Assembly: GCF_025628885.1 (NCBI RefSeq)
Contig: NZ_JAOTIF010000016.1
Coordinates: 62,001 to 126,000, forward strand
Direction of reading: 5' to 3'
DNA from: Paraflavisolibacter caeni
GTDB lineage: Bacteria > Bacteroidota > Bacteroidia > Chitinophagales > Chitinophagaceae
Length of the DNA stretch: 64,000 bases
Positions 36,391 through 45,553 of the stretch are shown here, piece after piece. Under the pieces are notes generated by a model, which did not search any database, was not told the DNA's origin, and worked only from the letters and a program-made list of their open reading frames with translations. A program made the translations under genes and the position numbers. How positions within the stretch are numbered: position 1 is the stretch's first letter; each line of letters begins with the position of its first letter.

Positions 36391-36783
36391 TGTTCTAATC
36401 GAAAGAATTAAAATCTTCAGCAACATGTTTCCATAAACCTCATAAAATAATCGGTATTGGTATGTCAGGATTTGTGTGTGTCAAAAGGTACTAATAGAAC
36501 TATATACCTAACAAGCATCAAGCTAATATTTCCTTAACAACTTATTAAGCGAATGGTATACCATATTCATTTAATAATGACTTCATACGAGTAAAATCAA
36601 AAATCAATGTATGGCGCTAAATATATATTGGGCGATAGAATCGATGATGAAATTATTAACTATTAAACTTCAAAATAAATATGCTAATAACAATAATTAA
36701 AACCCCAAAGTGTAGCCTATGATTTATTAAGGAGAAGAGAAAACAAATTTGAATTTGAAAACCCTTTTTTATAATTCTCATAA

Positions 36784-39700
36784 ATGTGCTCAATGAAAGT
36801 AAATAATTACAATCACCGCCAGCCGGAAGCAACAGGCTGGTACAAAACAACAGCGATGCTTCGTTCCTTAATGGTATTACTTGCCATTTTTCTAACACAA
36901 TTAGCCTTTGGCCAAATAGGCGGAAAAGTGGCCGATGAAAATGGAAAACCAATGGCAGGTGTTTCCATAACTGTCAAAAACAATAAAGGTGCCGTTACAG
37001 ATGTAAATGGTGAATTTGCATTAAATGTAAAACCTGGAACTGCCATTACAATTTCATACATTGGTTATGAAAGCCAACAGGTTGTAATAGGAAGTTCTAA
37101 AGACCTAAACATTGTACTTAAACCTTCGTCGAATGTATTGTCAGATGTAATAGTTACAACCGCCTTAGGCGTGAAAAAAAACAAAGACAAACTGGGTTTT
37201 GCGGTTACAGAAGTAAAAGGCGAGACTTTAGCCAAAACGAATGAACTAAACCCTATCAATGCTTTACAAGGCCGGGTGGCCGGTGTGCAAATCGATTTGG
37301 GTGGTTCAGGAGGCTTAATGAGCAACTCAAAAATTTTAATTAGAGGTAACTCGTCTTTAGGTACCAACAACCAACCCATTTTTGTCGTTGATGGAGTGAT
37401 CATTGATAACGATGTTTTTAGTGGTACAGGTAGGGATTTCGGTAATGATTTAAAAAATTTAAACTCCGAGGATTTTGAAAGTGTATCCATATTAAAAGGA
37501 TCTGCCGCCGCCGCTTTATATGGTTCAAGAGCTTTGAATGGAGTTGTATTGATTACTACCAAAAAAGGTAAGCAAAGAAAGGGGCTGGGTGTATCAGTAA
37601 CACAAGCAGTGAATATCACTAATCCTTATTCCGGACCAACTTTTCAAAATGAATTTGGAGGTGGTACCGTTGGTGATTTCTTTACAGACAACAGAGATCC
37701 CCATTATTCGGCGAATCAAAGATGGACAACGAAGGTATTCCCTATAGATCCGGTTACTGGCAAGCCATATATTGATCATCAAATAGGTCGTGAGTTGGAA
37801 AACTGGGGACCACGTATGCAAGGTCAGGATGTTATTAACTACGATGGCACTCCTACAAAATATTTACCACAACCCAATAACTTCTTGGATGCGTTCCAAA
37901 ACGGTGTAGGCTATAATACAAACGTAGCGATAGATGGGGGAACGGAAAAAAGTACCTTCAGATTTTCATACAATAGGAATAAGGCCACCGGTATTGTAAG
38001 AACAAATGAGTTTCTTAAAAACGCATTTGACATTCGCGTTACACACAAATTGAACAAAAGGATTGAGATTGACTTCAGTGGCGCTTATTCCAATTTTGAT
38101 GGACAAAATCCCCCGAACTTGGGCGGAGGTGACGCATACGCATCATACAACTTCGGTAGATTATATACATGGATGTTGCCAAGAAACTATGACACCAAAT
38201 ACTGGATGCAAAAACAAAATTATACCAGCAAATTTGGCGGAGTTCCGGATCCAGGTAATAAATCAGAAACAAATTTAAGCCCTGAATCAAGATTCTGGTT
38301 CCAGGTTTTTGAAAGCGAGTTTACCAGAAGAGAACAGACCCTTCGCAGCAAATTAGCTTTGACTTACACGCTCAATGACTGGGCAAAAATTATGCTGGAA
38401 GGAAATATCAACAATCTTTATACAAAAAATGAGTCTAAAGAGTTAGGACAAGGCGCCAACTTTACAGGGGGTAGTTATTCATTAGGATTTGGAACAAAAG
38501 ATAATAAATATGCCAAGTGGATGTTTCTTGTAGATAGAGATATCAATAAAGACATTACGTTTAATGGTTATATTGGTGGTGAAACACAGAGATCCACTAT
38601 TATGGGCGAATCAAGCAGCACTGCAGGAGGCCTTATCTATCCAGGAAACTATTTTCTTTCCAATTCAGTGAATACGCCTACAACAAGTGGTGGCATTAGT
38701 TCTGATATGAAGACTAATTCTTTATACGCAAGTGCTGATTTAGGGTATAAGGACATGCTATTCTTACAAACTACCTTGAGAGCCGACTGGACTTCTGTGC
38801 TTACTTACAGGAATGGCAGTGGAAATAATTTCTATCAGTATCCAGCAGCAAGTTTAGCATGGGTGTTTACCAAAACATTTGAAAACAAATTGCCTTCGTG
38901 GATCAGCTATGGTAAATTAAGAGGCAATATTGCTGATTTGGGTAAAGGCAATGTGAATCCGTTTGATATTAATCCAGGATATAGTATTAATGGATATAGT
39001 AACGCAAATGGAAATAATGTTCCTTATTCTACATATAACACATCAGCTGTATTACAGCCTAATCTGAAGCCTCTCAAAAAAATATCGCAAGAATTAGGTC
39101 TCGAAATGCGCTTTTTACAAAGTCGCCTTGGGTTTGATCTGAGTGTATACAAGGATAATACATATAACCAGGTTCTTGATATTACAGTACCTGTTGAGTC
39201 AGGTGTCAACGCTATCAAGATCAATGCCGGCAACTTGCAAAACAGAGGTATTGAATTCGCAATCGATGCCATTCCGGTAAGAAATAAAAATTTCTCCTGG
39301 AATACAGCATTTAATATTGCAACCAACCAAAATAAAATTATTGATTTATATACTGGAAGAACAGAATTTAACTTAGGAGCCAATATCGGTGAAATAAGCA
39401 CTTGGGCAGTAGTTGGGAAATCTTATGGAACATTAAGAACCCAAATTCACTCAAAAACATTCCAGTCAAACGATCCAAAAGATCCAAGGAATGGCAAACC
39501 TATTCTCGCATGGCGTGATGATGCCAGAACAGCATTTCCAAAAAGAAGCAATACCTGGCAAGATGTAGGAGATATCAACGCTAAGTTCAGAGCAGGATGG
39601 GATAATACGTTTACTTACAAAAACCTGAGTTTAAACTGTTTGATCGATGCGAAGATTGGTGGTGATTTCGTAGCACTGTCTTATCGCTATGGAACGCATA

Positions 39701-40236
39701 CCGGCGTATTCCCCAACTCTATTTTTGGACGTGATGCCCAATCTGGTGGTATTACATGGACATCTAAATATGCAAATGACGGTGGTACTTATGACGATGG
39801 CCGTATAGTGGATGGTGTGTTTGATAATGGAACAGTAGTTACTACACCTTCGGGAGCCAAACAGGATGTGAGTGGTATGACATTCGAAGAAGCATACAAA
39901 GCAGGTTTTGTTGAACCAACGCATACACCACAGTTTTTCTATCGCTACGGTTCTTCCTCTACCGGAGTATCCGATTATTGGATCTTGGAAAACAGCTGGA
40001 TCGCACTTCGTCAGGTTGCATTGAGCTACGCTGTACCTCAGAAATTTTATTCAAAAATGAAGTTGAATGGATTATCAGTATCTATGGTAGGCAGAGATCT
40101 GAACTATTTATATCAAACACTGCCCTACAACTTCAACCCAGGGGCTAATAACTCAAACAATACGGCGTATTCAGGAGAAGAAGGGTTCCTTCCAAAAATG
40201 AGAAATTTTGTGTTCACTCTTAGAGCATCGTTCTAA
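36784..40236 (+). CDS. SusC/RagA family TonB-dependent outer-membrane receptor
   Basis: 1150 residues from the ATG at 36784; a slightly later ATG at 36793 is equally possible. A signal peptide ends in LTQLAFGQ (about residue 44). The carboxypeptidase-regulatory domain has IGGKVADENGKPMAGVSITV, then the plug domain with ALQGRVAGVQIDLGGSGGLM, ILIRGNSSLGTNNQPIFVVD and GSAAAALYGSRALNGVVLIT, the SusC signatures. A 22-strand barrel follows and ends in KMRNFVFTLRASF with the terminal Phe. It imports glycans or peptides with its SusD partner, which starts 39 nt downstream. The substrate is unknown. Confidence 0.93.
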   Translation: MCSMKVNNYNHRQPEATGWYKTTAMLRSLMVLLAIFLTQLAFGQIGGKVADENGKPMAGVSITVKNNKGAVTDVNGEFALNVKPGTAITISYIGYESQQVVIGSSKDLNIVLKPSSNVLSDVIVTTALGVKKNKDKLGFAVTEVKGETLAKTNELNPINALQGRVAGVQIDLGGSGGLMSNSKILIRGNSSLGTNNQPIFVVDGVIIDNDVFSGTGRDFGNDLKNLNSEDFESVSILKGSAAAALYGSRALNGVVLITTKKGKQRKGLGVSVTQAVNITNPYSGPTFQNEFGGGTVGDFFTDNRDPHYSANQRWTTKVFPIDPVTGKPYIDHQIGRELENWGPRMQGQDVINYDGTPTKYLPQPNNFLDAFQNGVGYNTNVAIDGGTEKSTFRFSYNRNKATGIVRTNEFLKNAFDIRVTHKLNKRIEIDFSGAYSNFDGQNPPNLGGGDAYASYNFGRLYTWMLPRNYDTKYWMQKQNYTSKFGGVPDPGNKSETNLSPESRFWFQVFESEFTRREQTLRSKLALTYTLNDWAKIMLEGNINNLYTKNESKELGQGANFTGGSYSLGFGTKDNKYAKWMFLVDRDINKDITFNGYIGGETQRSTIMGESSSTAGGLIYPGNYFLSNSVNTPTTSGGISSDMKTNSLYASADLGYKDMLFLQTTLRADWTSVLTYRNGSGNNFYQYPAASLAWVFTKTFENKLPSWISYGKLRGNIADLGKGNVNPFDINPGYSINGYSNANGNNVPYSTYNTSAVLQPNLKPLKKISQELGLEMRFLQSRLGFDLSVYKDNTYNQVLDITVPVESGVNAIKINAGNLQNRGIEFAIDAIPVRNKNFSWNTAFNIATNQNKIIDLYTGRTEFNLGANIGEISTWAVVGKSYGTLRTQIHSKTFQSNDPKDPRNGKPILAWRDDARTAFPKRSNTWQDVGDINAKFRAGWDNTFTYKNLSLNCLIDAKIGGDFVALSYRYGTHTGVFPNSIFGRDAQSGGITWTSKYANDGGTYDDGRIVDGVFDNGTVVTTPSGAKQDVSGMTFEEAYKAGFVEPTHTPQFFYRYGSSSTGVSDYWILENSWIALRQVALSYAVPQKFYSKMKLNGLSVSMVGRDLNYLYQTLPYNFNPGANNSNNTAYSGEEGFLPKMRNFVFTLRASF

Positions 40237-40275
40237 GGAAACTTATTTTTTAACTCATTATAATATAAATAAATT

Positions 40276-41949
40276 ATGATAAATAAATTAAAACTGGCAA
40301 CCTTAATAGCGTTAGTGGCATTTGTAGGAGGTGCTTGTAAAAAGGACTTTGCTTCCATTAATACCCCTCCAAGCGTGGTTACCACTCCCGATGTTAAATA
40401 CCTGTTTACATATTCTCAGGAAAGAATATTCAGATATCAGGCTCCCACAGAATGGGTGTATGAAAATATGGAGCAGCTTATGAGGTATACTCAATATGTT
40501 AGCACCAGTCCTTTTGAATATCAAAGCGTTAATTCCAGGTATGGTACATATTACTTAAGCATATTACCAAATCTGTTTGAGATCAGAAAGCAAATTGATG
40601 CCAAACCAGATAAGAATGATTACCAATATATGGCGGCTTCTACTTACATAATGCAAGTGCTGTTTGGTATCAAAGTAACTGATATGAATGGATCTATTCC
40701 TTATTCCCAGGCGGAGCAAGGAAGGTATGAAGCGAAATATGGTCCTGTGTATGATAATCAGGATCAACTATTTACAACATGGCTTTCAGAGTTGGATAAC
40801 GCAATCGCAACATTGACAAACACATCTTTAACCAATCAACAATCGTATGGTAATAATGACATTTACTATAAAAGCGATTGGACTAAATGGGTAAAGCTTG
40901 CCAATACATTGAAGCTCAGAATAGCAGCACGGATTGAGAATCAAAATAGTGCAAAAGCAAAGCAAATATTCCAGCAGGTGATGCAAAATAGTGTTGGACC
41001 TATCACTACCGATGATGCGCAACTTTCGTATGCCAGCAAGGACTACGCAGGCATGGGTTCGGATATAAATTACAGAGCCGTTAGATATGGCAGTACTTCA
41101 ATTATAAAGTTTTTGAAAAACACAGCCGACCCTCGCTTATTCATTTACTTTTCATCTAATGACTTAAAGGGTTCCTATAAAGATACATTGACCAAATACA
41201 ATGTAAATCTTCCGGCTTTTGTTAATTCAAACGATCCGTTGATTAGTTATCAGGGAGCACCAGCGGACTGGACTACCGATACAACCTCTAAATACATAAG
41301 TACCCCTGTAAAAGCTGGTACCCAAAACTATTACCTGATATCAACGATCAATCGTCCATTCTTTTCGCCAACATGGAATGGTGCGAAAGGCTTGTTTACA
41401 GATATTCCGGTGACAAATGCGGAATCATGTCTATTGATCGCTGAGTTTATTCAAAAGGGATATGGAGAGGGTGTTAATACAAAAGGAACCGCTGAAGACT
41501 GGTATAAGAAAGGGGTGACTTCTTCCATAAAGACGATGAATGCAATAGCTGTTGCTGCACTATCAACCGTAGGGTATACTACAGATGGCACTTCAGAAAT
41601 TGCCGCTTATCTGAACAACCCTCAGGTTAAATTCAACGGAGTAAACGATTTGGAAAGAATCTATATTCAGCAATACCTGAACCTTTTCAGAAACGCGAAC
41701 GAAGCATTTGTATTTTGCAGAAGAACAGGGTATCCTAAAAAAGTGTCAACCTATTACGCTCGTGAAACTTATACAACCCCTATTCCACGCAGATGGTGGC
41801 TGGGAGATCCCGGTGAAGTAAATAGGTCAAATTGGGCCAACGCTTTGAAAGAACAAGGCTTTACACAAAATGCCCAGGATGTTCAGACATTAAGTACGGA
41901 ACGTGTTTGGTACGATAAAACAGCTCCTAATTTTGGAGAAGGTAAGTAA
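40276..41949 (+). CDS. SusD/RagB family nutrient-binding outer-membrane lipoprotein
   Basis: 557 residues. The lipoprotein signal MINKLKLATLIALVAFVGGA ends with Cys (GGAC-KKDF). It has SusD-like features: NTPPSVVTTPDVKYLFTYSQ at the mature N-terminus, TPR-like helices such as EWVYENMEQLMRYTQYVSTS, and a C-terminal RNANEAFVFCRRTGYPKK. This form matches the SusD-like group 2 that lacks the classical C-terminal motif. It binds the substrate at the cell surface for the SusC channel encoded upstream. A terminator follows. Confidence 0.88.
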   Translation: MINKLKLATLIALVAFVGGACKKDFASINTPPSVVTTPDVKYLFTYSQERIFRYQAPTEWVYENMEQLMRYTQYVSTSPFEYQSVNSRYGTYYLSILPNLFEIRKQIDAKPDKNDYQYMAASTYIMQVLFGIKVTDMNGSIPYSQAEQGRYEAKYGPVYDNQDQLFTTWLSELDNAIATLTNTSLTNQQSYGNNDIYYKSDWTKWVKLANTLKLRIAARIENQNSAKAKQIFQQVMQNSVGPITTDDAQLSYASKDYAGMGSDINYRAVRYGSTSIIKFLKNTADPRLFIYFSSNDLKGSYKDTLTKYNVNLPAFVNSNDPLISYQGAPADWTTDTTSKYISTPVKAGTQNYYLISTINRPFFSPTWNGAKGLFTDIPVTNAESCLLIAEFIQKGYGEGVNTKGTAEDWYKKGVTSSIKTMNAIAVAALSTVGYTTDGTSEIAAYLNNPQVKFNGVNDLERIYIQQYLNLFRNANEAFVFCRRTGYPKKVSTYYARETYTTPIPRRWWLGDPGEVNRSNWANALKEQGFTQNAQDVQTLSTERVWYDKTAPNFGEGK

Positions 41950-41971
41950 CAATGTGAAGTATTAGCTAAAT

Positions 41972-42006
41972 AAAAAAGGCGGCAGGTTAAACTAGCCGCC
42001 TTTTTT
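41972..42006 (+). terminator. Rho-independent terminator of the SusC/SusD operon
   Basis: AAAAAAGGCGGC pairs with GCCGCCTTTTTT around an 11-nt loop, 22 nt after the SusD stop. It would also act on the opposite strand. Confidence 0.9.
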
Positions 42007-42156
42007 ATTTAGACGATTCGAACTTCAGAAAAAACCGCTTTCGCAAACACGAAATACTCAATTGAAAAAGGTAGAATTTACCTACTTAAATGATGAACAG
42101 AAATGATTAACTACAAAAGGGATGAGAAATAGTGAAAGTAGTTTCAGGTTTGATTG

Positions 42157-42239
42157 TGGGCAGGAGTGGATTCGAACCACTGAAGTCGAAAGACAGCGGA
42201 TTTACAGTCCGCCCCATTTGGCCGCTCTGGAACCTGCCC
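42157..42239 (-). tRNA. tRNA-Tyr (anticodon GTA)
   Basis: On the minus strand GGGCAGG...CCTGCCC acceptor arms pair, the anticodon loop reads CTGTAAA within GGACTGTAAATCC, and the T-arm has GGTTCGAATCC. The long variable arm (83 nt in total) fits tRNA-Tyr. CCA is not encoded. Confidence 0.93.
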
Positions 42240-42249
42240 ATCGTTTTGG

Positions 42250-42322
42250 AGCCACTTGTCGGAATCGAACCAACGACCTACTGATTACAAATCAGTTGCT
42301 CTACCAGCTGAGCTAAAGTGGC
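42250..42322 (-). tRNA. tRNA-Thr (anticodon TGT)
   Basis: Minus strand; 73 nt. GCCACTT pairs with AAGTGGC; anticodon loop in CTGATTTGTAATCAG; T-arm GGTTCGATTCC. It lies 10 nt upstream (in transcription) of tRNA-Tyr. Confidence 0.93.
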
Positions 42323-42370
42323 CTATTACATAAACGAAGCACTGTAGTGCAATTCAAAAAACAATTCATT

Positions 42371-42395
42371 AAAAAACCCCTGTGATGAACAGGGG
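42371..42395 (-). terminator. Minus-strand hairpin with T-tract next to the left att site
   Basis: CCCCTGT (42377-42383) pairs with ACAGGGG (42389-42395); on the minus strand six T follow. Its place just past the duplicated tRNA-Phe end suggests it was the original tRNA-Phe terminator before the element inserted. Confidence 0.6.
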
Positions 42396-42400
42396 CGTTG

Positions 42401-42415
42401 TGTGGTGTGGGCCGG
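42401..42415. repeat. attL: left 15-bp direct repeat of the tRNA-Phe 3' end
   Basis: TGTGGTGTGGGCCGG, identical to 50289-50303. It lies inside the imperfect palindrome GGTGTGGGCCGGGCTCACACC (42405-42425 read in two parts: GGTGTGGGCC and GGCTCACACC), which ends in a T-tract and may also stop transcription. Confidence 0.8.
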
Positions 42416-42544
42416 GCTCACACCTTTTTTATTTCTATTTCAATTATTAATCTAGTTGAACAGAAATAGCCTCTGTAATTAAGGAGTGCAAAGGTATTTG
42501 ATTCAAAGTAAATAAAAGAAGAATAAGGAAGATAAATTTTAAAG

Positions 42545-42564
42545 TTCCCCCTATTCTTCCCCTA
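42545..42564 (+). repeat. Left pair of TTCCCC repeats, possible integrase arm sites
   Basis: TTCCCCCTA at 42545 and TTCCCCTA at 42557, same orientation, 12 bp apart. The same pair with the same spacing occurs near the right end (50215 and 50227). Confidence 0.5.
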
Positions 42565-42613
42565 TTTAAAAACCTAATTTGTATTAGTTCACAATTAAGA
42601 ATGAACCTCTTTT

Positions 42614-43930
42614 ATGTCAAAAACACAAGGAAAAGTGTCTTTTTATTTAAAAGACCCCAAAGCAAAAGGATTAACAGCAGTAAGAGCAACATTTTGTTAT
42701 AACAAAATGCAGATGAAATATTATGAACCAAAACTTTCGATTCATCCTAAGTACTGGAATAGCAAAGAACAGAAGGCAAGGGAAGTTAGGGATATACCGT
42801 ATTCTTCTTTTAATGCTACATTGAAAGCAATTGCAAATGCTATTATTGAAGAATACCAAAAGTTTAAATTAGAAAACAGCAATTTAGAACCTACTATAGC
42901 ACAGCTAAAAGAAAGGGTAAGCAAAGCGAGAAATAAAACCGGACAGGCAGAAGAGCGGGTAAAACAAGACTTATTTGGGTTTCTGGAAATGTATTTAAAA
43001 GACATATTTAAGAAAGTAAATCCACTAACTGGAAAACAAATAAGTTCAATTACGATTAGAGCGTATAAACAAACCTTTAGGCTATTGAAGGAATACAAAA
43101 CCTACAGCAATAAATACCTAGACTTTGAACATATTGATACGGACTTCTATAATGATTTTACATACTTTCTTACACATGAAAAAGGTTATAAGTTAAATAC
43201 AGTAGGCAAACATCATAGGAATATCAAAACTTTTATGCAAGAGGCATTAGATAGAAACCTAACAACAAATATTGCCTTTCGTAAAAAGTCATTTAGAGTA
43301 GTTTCAGAAAAAACAGATGCCATTTATTTAAATGAAATGGAATTAAAAGAGTTAGAGAACCTGGATTTAAACAACGAGAAAAGGTTAGAAAAAGTAAGAG
43401 ACCTATTTCTGGTGGGTTGTTGGACAGGATTAAGATTTTCAGACTTTTCAAAGATTAAAGCCCATAATATTAAAGATGAATTTATAGAAATAGAAACACA
43501 AAAAACGGGAGCAAAAGTCATTATTCCTATTCATCCTACTGTACGGAAGATTATCACTAAATATGAAGGTATTTACGCTAACTCATTGCCACCTGCTATT
43601 TCAAATCAAAAAATGAATGATTATTTGAAAGAATTAGGAGGCAAGGTTGAATTATTAAAATCTCCTTTAACAATAGGAAACACTATTAAAGGAAGTAAAG
43701 TTTATCAGACAACTAGCAAATACGAGCTAATTGTTACACATACAGCTAGAAGAAGTTTTGCAACAAACCAATATATAAAAGGAATACCTACCTACGATAT
43801 AATGAGGATTACTGGCCATAAGACAGAAAAGGCATTTTTAAGGTACTTAAAACTTGAAAATAAGGATGCAGCTATTCGAATGAATAACTTCTGGAAAAAC
43901 GAAGAAAACATATTGAAAGTTGTAGTATAA
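42614..43930 (+). CDS. Tyrosine recombinase (site-specific integrase) of the island
   Basis: 438 residues. The arm-binding domain is at about 1-100, the SAM-like core-binding domain at about 115-225 and the catalytic domain at 240-430. Catalytic residues are visible: R274 (CWTGLRFSDFSKI), K297 (IETQKTGAKVII), H376 and R379 (VTHTARRSFATNQY), H402 (ITGHKTEKAF) and Y411 (LRYLKLE). This is the Bacteroidota type with a phage-integrase SAM-like 5 domain. It should insert and excise the element at the tRNA-Phe 3' end. It is 198 nt inside the left att site, which is the usual position for tRNA-linked islands. Confidence 0.93.
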   Translation: MSKTQGKVSFYLKDPKAKGLTAVRATFCYNKMQMKYYEPKLSIHPKYWNSKEQKAREVRDIPYSSFNATLKAIANAIIEEYQKFKLENSNLEPTIAQLKERVSKARNKTGQAEERVKQDLFGFLEMYLKDIFKKVNPLTGKQISSITIRAYKQTFRLLKEYKTYSNKYLDFEHIDTDFYNDFTYFLTHEKGYKLNTVGKHHRNIKTFMQEALDRNLTTNIAFRKKSFRVVSEKTDAIYLNEMELKELENLDLNNEKRLEKVRDLFLVGCWTGLRFSDFSKIKAHNIKDEFIEIETQKTGAKVIIPIHPTVRKIITKYEGIYANSLPPAISNQKMNDYLKELGGKVELLKSPLTIGNTIKGSKVYQTTSKYELIVTHTARRSFATNQYIKGIPTYDIMRITGHKTEKAFLRYLKLENKDAAIRMNNFWKNEENILKVVV

Positions 43931-44053
43931 ATGCAACTTCTCACATCAAATAAGTACTTGTATTATAGAGATGTACACATAAATTTTTTTTAGTTGATAC
44001 AAGTATTTGTCTATTGAAATTTGTCTTTATTTTGCCTAAATTATATAAGTTTT

Positions 44054-44365
44054 ATGTCACGCAACATTATTCTACAGGGCCTAACTGTTAACGAGTTAGA
44101 AAACCTGATAAAGAAGGTGGTTGCTGAGCAGCGGTTAACAGAAGTAGCATTATTGTCGAAGCAGGTTCCCTCTCAGAAGGAAACCACCTATTTAAGTAGG
44201 AAGCAGGTCTCAAAAAAATTGAACCTCTCATTACCAACTTTAGCAAAGTACTCTAGTGAAGGCCTTATTCCAAGTTATAGGATTGGCAAACGAATTCTCT
44301 ATCGAGAAGATGAAGTTATTAAAGCATTAGAAGTAGTCCAAACTCAAAAATTTAAAAAATTATGA
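44054..44365 (+). CDS. Helix-turn-helix (excisionase/MerR-like) DNA-binding protein
   Basis: 103 residues from the ATG at 44054; an ATG/TTG further upstream would precede a likely -7 region (TATTTTGCC). The N-terminal 45 residues form a helix (LENLIKKVVAEQRLTEVALLS). The C-terminal part YLSRKQVSKKLNLSLPTLAKYSSEGLIPSYRIGKRILYREDEV is the helix-turn-helix/wing found in excisionase-like proteins of Bacteroidota elements. It may act as a recombination directionality factor or transcription regulator. The next gene overlaps it by 4 nt (ATGA), so the two are translationally coupled. Confidence 0.75.
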   Translation: MSRNIILQGLTVNELENLIKKVVAEQRLTEVALLSKQVPSQKETTYLSRKQVSKKLNLSLPTLAKYSSEGLIPSYRIGKRILYREDEVIKALEVVQTQKFKKL

Positions 44366-44763
44366 GGAAAACTACTTTGATTCCTTTTAAAGGTGTTTAT
44401 AAGAAACATCCTTTTATAAAAGGACATTATGAATTAGATAACCCGAAAGAATTTCAATTCAACTTCCTAGTTATTTCTCGTTCAAAAGCAGATTATTTAA
44501 GAAACATTGGGGCAAATGCTGTAATTAATTGCTTCAATGGAAAGACTAAGATTTTACATTCCGGTCTAATTGAATGTTATAACAACTGGTATTTTGGAGA
44601 TACTATCTATAAATCTACAAATAAGACATTTATTGTTTTGCGACATTTACCAGAAAGGAAAGAATTGATATTATATCTGTTTCAATCTTTCTACCCAAAA
44701 AGACCTTTTGAATTTGCTAGAAAGTTTATTTATCGAATTCTCCTAAAAGAAAAGGCAACCTAG
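44362..44763 (+). CDS. Island protein of unknown function
   Basis: 133 residues, starting in the ATGA overlap with the HTH gene. It has no signal peptide or membrane segment. Visible segments are IPFKGVYKKHPFIKGHYELD, FNFLVISRSKADYLRNIGAN, and a basic C-terminus YPKRPFEFARKFIYRILLKEK. Basic residues dominate (calculated by eye), consistent with a nucleic-acid-binding role but not proof. The gene is AT-rich like the rest of the island. The coupling suggests it works with the HTH protein. Confidence 0.6.
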   Translation: MRKTTLIPFKGVYKKHPFIKGHYELDNPKEFQFNFLVISRSKADYLRNIGANAVINCFNGKTKILHSGLIECYNNWYFGDTIYKSTNKTFIVLRHLPERKELILYLFQSFYPKRPFEFARKFIYRILLKEKAT

Positions 44764-44792
44764 AAAGATCGCCTTTAATAAAACGTTGTTGT

Positions 44793-45422
44793 ATGTGCAA
44801 ATATAATGCTAATCCTTTATCGGGATTAGTCGGAAAGGTTTTGATTTTTTACTCCTTATTAGACCAATATAAATTAACAGAGCATGAGTACTGCATTATT
44901 GATTTAATAAGAAGAGGATATGATAAGAGCAATGGATTTTGCTGTTGTAAAAAGAAAAATTTAGCCGAAATAATGGGTGTTACTCCAAGTCTTATTCATT
45001 TTCATATGGAAAAATTAGCAGAGAAAGGATTTATTGTAGCAATTAAAAACGGAATCAAAATTTCAGACTTAGAATTACTCGAAGATTTTTCAGCATATGT
45101 AAGTAAAGGACAATATGCGCAAGTATCATTTGACTTTAATAAAAAGTATGCTATAACACTTTTTCAAAGTATGATCTTATGGCGAATACATTATGTTAAG
45201 TATGTTTTGAAATATGATGACGCAAGTATAGAGTATCTGTGTAGAGAAATCAATGTTCAAAGAAGCACAATGAATTATTGCATAGGTAAACTTGTAGATA
45301 AAGGATTAATTATTCATTACAAGGGAACCTGCACTTTTGAAATTCCAGATGAAGTATTAGAGGAATTAAACAACATAAAAATTCAAAAACTGGTAAGAAA
45401 ATATTCAAAATTTGGAAGCTAA
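44793..45422 (+). CDS. Protein with two winged-helix domains, possible replication initiator or regulator
   Basis: 209 residues. Two wHTH units are visible: LTEHEYCIIDLIRRGY, KKNLAEIMGVTPSLIHFHME, KLAEKGFIVAI (about 30-85) and ILWRIHYVKYVLKYDDASIEYL, REINVQRSTMNYCIGKLVDK, GLIIHYKGTCTFEIPDEVLE (about 125-190). Cysteines cluster as FCCCKKK near residue 50. Two tandem winged helices recognising iterons are the plan of plasmid Rep proteins, though no Rep family can be named. Four copies of ATTCAAAAACTGG begin in its last codons and continue downstream, so its own 3' end is part of the repeat array. It could alternatively be a repressor binding those repeats. Confidence 0.65.
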   Translation: MCKYNANPLSGLVGKVLIFYSLLDQYKLTEHEYCIIDLIRRGYDKSNGFCCCKKKNLAEIMGVTPSLIHFHMEKLAEKGFIVAIKNGIKISDLELLEDFSAYVSKGQYAQVSFDFNKKYAITLFQSMILWRIHYVKYVLKYDDASIEYLCREINVQRSTMNYCIGKLVDKGLIIHYKGTCTFEIPDEVLEELNNIKIQKLVRKYSKFGS

Positions 45423-45467
45423 AATTCAAAAACTGGAAAAGAAAAACGTAATAAGTTCAAAAACTGG
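45381..45467. repeat. Four iteron-like 13-bp repeats (ATTCAAAAACTGG)
   Basis: Copies at 45381, 45403 (ATTCAAAATTTGG), 45424 and 45455 (GTTCAAAAACTGG). Start-to-start spacings are 22, 21 and 31 bp, i.e. two, two and three helical turns. They overlap the end of the double winged-helix gene. Confidence 0.8.
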
Positions 45468-45510
45468 AAATAATTATATTAATAAAGAATAATCAAAAAA
45501 GCTATTTAAT

Positions 45511-45534
45511 GTGCCCTAACTACGGTTAGGGCAC
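45511..45534 (+). terminator. Perfect 10-bp hairpin downstream of the iterons
   Basis: GTGCCCTAAC and GTTAGGGCAC pair perfectly around TACG; an AT-rich run (TAATAATAAAATTTTA) follows. It may be a terminator or part of an origin-like arrangement. Confidence 0.55.
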
Positions 45535-45553
45535 TAATAATAAAATTTTAATC

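Larger units (their letters stand above)
35822..36783. other. 962-nt AT-rich non-coding region before susC
   Basis: No convincing gene except a doubtful small frame at 36139. It contains a 17-bp exact direct repeat (36005 and 36037) listed separately. Such long upstream regions often carry the regulation of SusC/SusD loci, but no sigma/anti-sigma or sensor gene is beside this one. Confidence 0.4.

Noticed and set aside
36656-36952. A minus-strand frame overlapping the susC start
   Set aside because: It overlaps the SusC signal peptide region and has no homologous pattern.
42122-42316. A short plus-strand open frame
   Set aside because: It lies across tRNA-Tyr and tRNA-Thr.
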